NCBI GenBank assembly: GCA_964631595.1
Contig: CAZVXL010000029.1
Coordinates: forward strand, 1-15,840
Length of the DNA stretch: 15,840 nt
Source of the DNA: UMGS1312 sp964631595
GTDB lineage: Bacteria > Bacillota > Clostridia > Oscillospirales > CAG-272
Direction: 5' to 3'
The notes under the pieces were generated by a model. That model saw only the letters and a list, made by a program, of their open reading frames with translations, was not told the origin of the DNA and ran no database searches. This document shows positions 12,515 through 15,840 of the stretch, one piece after another. Every line of letters starts with the position of its first letter. Position 1 is the first letter of the stretch. The position numbers were made by a program, and so were the translations under genes.

Positions 12515-13930
12515 ATGAAAAAGCTTATAATCACCGATGCTACTCTCAGACGCAAGGCAGAGGCCGCTTCCGAGCACGGCGGCACCGCATACGGCTTCAA
12601 AGCCGTTGTTGAGACCGCAAAGCTTCTTGAGCGCGCCGGCGCGGATATCATCGAAATGGCTCCCGTCACCGACAGGAAGACCGACAGTCTCATCCTGCGT
12701 ACCATAGCCGCGGCTGTCTCCGCAAAGCTTGCCGTCGGCGGCGGAATGTCCACCGAGACAATAGATCTCGCGTGGGATGCGCTGAAGGGTGCCGAGGACG
12801 CACGGCTCATCGTAGCACTTCCCGTCTCCGCCGTGCAGATGGAATATCTGTGCCACAAGAAGCCCGATGCAATGCTCGCGCATATTGAGCTTCTCGTAAA
12901 GCACGCCGCCTCCCTCTGCGGTGACGTTGAATTTGCCGCCATCGACGCGACACGCAGTGAGCGCGAATTTCTCATGAAGGCGATTTCGGTCGCCGCCGAT
13001 GCCGGCGCCGATGCCGTCACCGTATGTGATACCGCAGGTGTCATGATGCCGTGGGAATTCGCATCACTGATAAGTGATGTAAAATCGGCCATTCCCTCGG
13101 GCAAGGACGTCTCCGTCGGTGCCGAGACCTCCGACAGCCTCGGAGTGGCAAACGCCTGTGCTCTCGAAGCCGTTCGCGCCGGATGCGATTTCATCAAGGT
13201 CGGCTCGACCGGTACAAATCTCCCGTCTCTGCTCTCCGTATGCACCGCATTATCTCAGAAATCCGACTGCATGAAGGTGTCCGTCGGTGCCAACATGACG
13301 GTGCTCCGCAAGACCTCCTCGCAGATCTCGTCGATCTGGGATGACGGTCGGCGCAGGGCGGATACGGACGGTGAGGAGGACGCCTCCTCCATGCTTCTCG
13401 ATATCCACTCCGATATCAACGCCCTCCGCGATGCCGCCGAGTCGATCGGCTACGACCTCTCCGAGGCGGATCTGGCAAACGTCTACGAGCTGTTCCGCGC
13501 GGTCGCAGATAAGAAGAAGGTCTCGCAAAAGGAGCTTGAAGCCATCATCGCAAGCGCGGCAATGCAGGTGCCGCCCACATATACTCTCGACAATTTCGTA
13601 ATAAACAGCGGCAACATAATCACCTCGACAGCTCACATCGTGCTCGACAGAGCAGGTCGGAAGCTTGAGGGAGTCAGCCTCGGAGACGGCCCGATCGACG
13701 CCGCCTTCCTCGCCATTGAGCAGATCATAGGTCATCATTTTGAGCTTGACGATTTCCAGATCCAGTCCGTGACCGAGGGTCGTGAGGCGGTAGGCGATGC
13801 CATTGTAAAGCTCCGCTCTCAGGGCAGACTGTACTCCGGCAGAGGAATCTCGACAGATATCGTCGGGGCAAGTATCTCCGCATACATTTCGGCTCTCAAC
13901 AAGATCGTGTACGAAGAACGCGGAGTCTGA
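12515..13930 (+). CDS. LeuA-like protein: degenerate HMGL-type barrel with intact leucine-binding dimer domain
   Basis: This 471-residue homologue of 2-isopropylmalate synthase has residues 1 to about 275 as an HMGL-like TIM barrel. Clear family segments are DVEFAAIDATRSEREFL and CDTAGVMMPWEF. The catalytic positions are changed. The usual DTTLRDGEQ is D8-ATLRRKAE, with Arg13 in place of the metal-binding Asp. The HCHND site is GAETS, with Gly202 and Glu204 replacing both His. The NGIGERAGN motif is replaced by GSTGTNLPS. Residues about 295-345 match the LeuA linker (SIGYDLSEADLANVYELFRAVADKKK). Residues about 353-466 match the regulatory domain well (GDGPIDAAFLAIEQI, GRGISTDIVGASISAYISALN). 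Normal isopropylmalate synthase activity is therefore unlikely. A leucine-sensing regulatory subunit or altered aldolase-type chemistry are the alternatives. AAGGACGG precedes the start. It is the first gene after the T-box. Confidence 0.85.
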   Translation: MKKLIITDATLRRKAEAASEHGGTAYGFKAVVETAKLLERAGADIIEMAPVTDRKTDSLILRTIAAAVSAKLAVGGGMSTETIDLAWDALKGAEDARLIVALPVSAVQMEYLCHKKPDAMLAHIELLVKHAASLCGDVEFAAIDATRSEREFLMKAISVAADAGADAVTVCDTAGVMMPWEFASLISDVKSAIPSGKDVSVGAETSDSLGVANACALEAVRAGCDFIKVGSTGTNLPSLLSVCTALSQKSDCMKVSVGANMTVLRKTSSQISSIWDDGRRRADTDGEEDASSMLLDIHSDINALRDAAESIGYDLSEADLANVYELFRAVADKKKVSQKELEAIIASAAMQVPPTYTLDNFVINSGNIITSTAHIVLDRAGRKLEGVSLGDGPIDAAFLAIEQIIGHHFELDDFQIQSVTEGREAVGDAIVKLRSQGRLYSGRGISTDIVGASISAYISALNKIVYEERGV

Positions 13931-13951
13931 ATCACAGAAAGGATATCATAA

Positions 13952-15840
13952 ATGAAAACAGCTATTTCAAATTTCGGCTGGCTCGGCATGGGCTTCCAAG
14001 AGTTTGCCTCGGAGGCAGCCGAGCAGGAATACTCTGGCATTGAAATATACGATATCTCCCGCGATGAGGTATCCGGTGCCGGTGCGCCCTTCTCCTACGA
14101 AAGAATGGAGGCCTCGGCGCGCGTGCTTGCGGCAAAGGGACTTGAGATCTCGGTGATCGGCGCGGGCTGTGACATCTCCGAGGGGGTCTGCATCGAAGAC
14201 AATGCCGAAAAGATACTGAGAGCGATAGATATCGCAAGATCGGTGCGCTGCGGATACGTATGTCTCAGTGCCGTCTCCGAGAAGGATCCGAGCATCGCGC
14301 GTGAAAACGCGATAGATCACATCGGACGCGTGCTTGATTCAGCCGTCACCGCAGGCGTGACACTGCTCGTTGAGACAAAGGGCGTATTTGCCGACACGGA
14401 GTTTCTCCGCGACACCCTGAACATTTTCGCAAACGACAGTCTCGCAGTCCTCTGGGATCCCGCCGACACCGTTATTGCGGGTGAGGAGCCCGAGAAGTCT
14501 ATTCAGAATCTCGGCGCATACGTCGAATACGTTCACATCTGCGATTACGCCGAGGCAGACGGCAAATACTCTCCCGCTCTCGCGGGAGAGGGCGTGATCC
14601 CGATGGGAGATATCATGAATTCTCTCAGATCCGTGAGCTACGACGGATACATATCCGCCGTCTGCGATCCCGATGATTTCGGTGAGCTCGGTATCCCCGA
14701 TATCGTATTCCCGCAATTTGCAAACTACATAAAGAGCATTATCCCCCAGAAGCAGACCGAGGCGGTATTCCTCGAAAACAGAAGCAGAACCGGAAAGTAT
14801 ATCTGGAAGCACGGTGAGCTTATCGACAAGACCTTCTCGCAGGTGCTCGACACCATGGCGGAGACCTTTCCCGATCAGCTCTGCTTCAAGTACACCACTC
14901 TCGATTACACGAGAACCTACGCGGAATTCCGCGATGACGTCGATACCTTCGCCCGTTCGCTTATCGCGATGGGAGTAAAGGCGGGAGATCACGTCGCCGT
15001 ATGGGCTACGAACGTTCCCGCGTGGTACATATCCTTCTGGGCGACCACCAAGATCGGTGCCGTGCTCGTCACCGTCAACACCGAATACAAGATCCACGAG
15101 GCAGAGTATCTGCTCCGCCAATCGGACACCCACACGCTTATCATGGTCGAGGGAAACCGCGATTCGAATTACTCCGGAATAATCGAGGAGCTCTGCCCCG
15201 AGCTGAAGGGCACGGACAGCGGCAAGCCAATTCACTGCCGCAAATTCCCCTTCCTCAGAAATATCGTCACCGTCGGCTTCAAGCTCAAGGGCTGTATCAC
15301 GTGGGAGGAAGCGATGGATATGTCCGTCAGAGTGCCTGTTGAGGAGGTATTCCGCCGCGCCGCAATGGTCGACAGAGATTCCGTCTGCAATATGCAGTAC
15401 ACCTCCGGTACCACCGGCTTCCCCAAGGGCGTTATGCTGACACACAAGAGCGTTGTGAACAACGGAAAATGCATCGGTGACAGAATGGATCTGTCCACCG
15501 CGGATCGAATGATGATACAGGTACCGATGTTCCACTGCTTCGGAATGGTGCTGTCGATGACAGCCTGCATGACGCACGGCGCGACCATGATGCCGATGCC
15601 GTATTTCTCCCCGAGATCCTCGCTTGCCTGCATAGATCTTGAGAAGATCACCTGCTTCCACGGCGTTCCGACGATGTTCATTGCCATGCTCCGTCACGAG
15701 GACTTCGCAAAGACCGACTGCTCTCACATCCGCACCGGTATCATGGCGGGCTCGAACTGCCCCGCCGAGCTGATGCGTGAGGCTGCCGAGAAAATGGGAA
15801 TGAAGGAGATCACAAGCGTATACGGACAGACCGAGGCCTC
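13952..15840 (+). CDS. Fusion of xylose-isomerase-like TIM barrel and AMP-forming acyl-CoA/acid ligase (partial)
   Basis: The frame is open from an ATG with AAAGGA eight bases upstream to the window edge (629 codons seen). It begins 21 bases after the LeuA-like gene, so both share one transcript. Residues 1 to about 265 form a sugar phosphate isomerase/AP-endonuclease-2 type barrel: LLVETKG (E141), LWDPAD (D169), YVHICDY (H195), GEGVIPM. The usual last metal-binding Glu seems to be Val237. After a short linker, residues about 290-629 form an ANL-superfamily adenylation domain. It has the phosphate loop YTSGTTGFPKGV from 483, MFHCFGM from 526 and YGQTE at 624-628, and is most like fatty-acyl-CoA synthetases. 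Such enzymes activate a carboxylate with ATP and usually pass it to CoA. The C-terminal lid with its catalytic Lys lies beyond the window. No internal start or ribosome binding site is seen at the junction, so the fusion looks genuine. Confidence 0.88.
   Translation, partial: MKTAISNFGWLGMGFQEFASEAAEQEYSGIEIYDISRDEVSGAGAPFSYERMEASARVLAAKGLEISVIGAGCDISEGVCIEDNAEKILRAIDIARSVRCGYVCLSAVSEKDPSIARENAIDHIGRVLDSAVTAGVTLLVETKGVFADTEFLRDTLNIFANDSLAVLWDPADTVIAGEEPEKSIQNLGAYVEYVHICDYAEADGKYSPALAGEGVIPMGDIMNSLRSVSYDGYISAVCDPDDFGELGIPDIVFPQFANYIKSIIPQKQTEAVFLENRSRTGKYIWKHGELIDKTFSQVLDTMAETFPDQLCFKYTTLDYTRTYAEFRDDVDTFARSLIAMGVKAGDHVAVWATNVPAWYISFWATTKIGAVLVTVNTEYKIHEAEYLLRQSDTHTLIMVEGNRDSNYSGIIEELCPELKGTDSGKPIHCRKFPFLRNIVTVGFKLKGCITWEEAMDMSVRVPVEEVFRRAAMVDRDSVCNMQYTSGTTGFPKGVMLTHKSVVNNGKCIGDRMDLSTADRMMIQVPMFHCFGMVLSMTACMTHGATMMPMPYFSPRSSLACIDLEKITCFHGVPTMFIAMLRHEDFAKTDCSHIRTGIMAGSNCPAELMREAAEKMGMKEITSVYGQTEA

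Noticed and set aside
12355..13245. 296-codon open frame on the minus strand
   Set aside because: It overlaps the T-box, its terminator and the LeuA-like gene, and its Ser/Ala-rich sequence is that of a shadow frame.
12515..13930. Simple annotation as leuA
   Set aside because: The metal-binding Asp, both His of HxH and the NGIGERAGN motif are missing, so the symbol would claim an activity the sequence does not support.
14339..15727. 462-codon open frame on the minus strand
   Set aside because: It is antisense to the barrel-ligase fusion, whose motifs are unmistakable. Its composition (rich in His, Arg and Gly) is that of a shadow frame.

Overview
The window looks like chromosome from a spore-forming, Gram-positive clostridial bacterium, probably of the Oscillospiraceae/Ruminococcaceae type. 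Supporting signs are an uninterrupted sigK, two secreted proteins ending in type I dockerins, a yajC/small-membrane-protein pair, a YtrA-type GntR-ABC operon and a T-box leader. GC content is moderate, intergenic regions are short, and the sigma-A promoters and intrinsic terminators are easy to read. No rRNA, tRNA, insertion sequence, integrase or CRISPR array was seen.

Layout. Positions 1-1378 hold the left edge, a terminator and a leftward secreted dockerin protein with its promoter. Positions 1520-3180 hold a rightward MATE transporter. Its upstream region has a perfect 16-bp palindrome, a consensus promoter, a structured RNA ending in a terminator, and a second extended -10 promoter. Positions 3228-5069 hold a leftward BspA-type leucine-rich-repeat protein with two Ig-like modules and a dockerin. 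Positions 5109-5577 hold an XRE regulator preceded by a long inverted repeat. Positions 5676-7553 hold sigK, a HAD phosphatase-like protein and a DUF378 membrane protein. Positions 7584-11071 hold a leftward operon of GntR (YtrA type), ABC ATPase and ABC permease, with translationally coupled starts. Positions 11122-12022 hold yajC and a TIGR04086-like membrane protein, separated by a hairpin that contains the second gene's ribosome binding site.

The most interesting region is 12182 to the right edge. A perfect consensus promoter drives a complete T-box leader whose specifier reads CUC (leucine). The first gene behind it is a homologue of 2-isopropylmalate synthase (LeuA). It keeps a near-perfect C-terminal leucine-binding dimer domain but has lost the catalytic Asp of the TLRDG motif, both His of the HxH metal site and the NGIGERAGN motif. 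It therefore looks like a leucine-sensing pseudoenzyme or a re-purposed barrel. Only 21 bases later begins a single long frame that fuses a xylose-isomerase-like TIM barrel to an AMP-forming acyl-CoA/acid ligase. This gene is still open at the end of the window. Leucine-starvation control, a degenerate leucine-synthesis enzyme and a barrel-ligase fusion together are the best candidate for an undescribed system here; its biochemical role cannot be read from the sequence.
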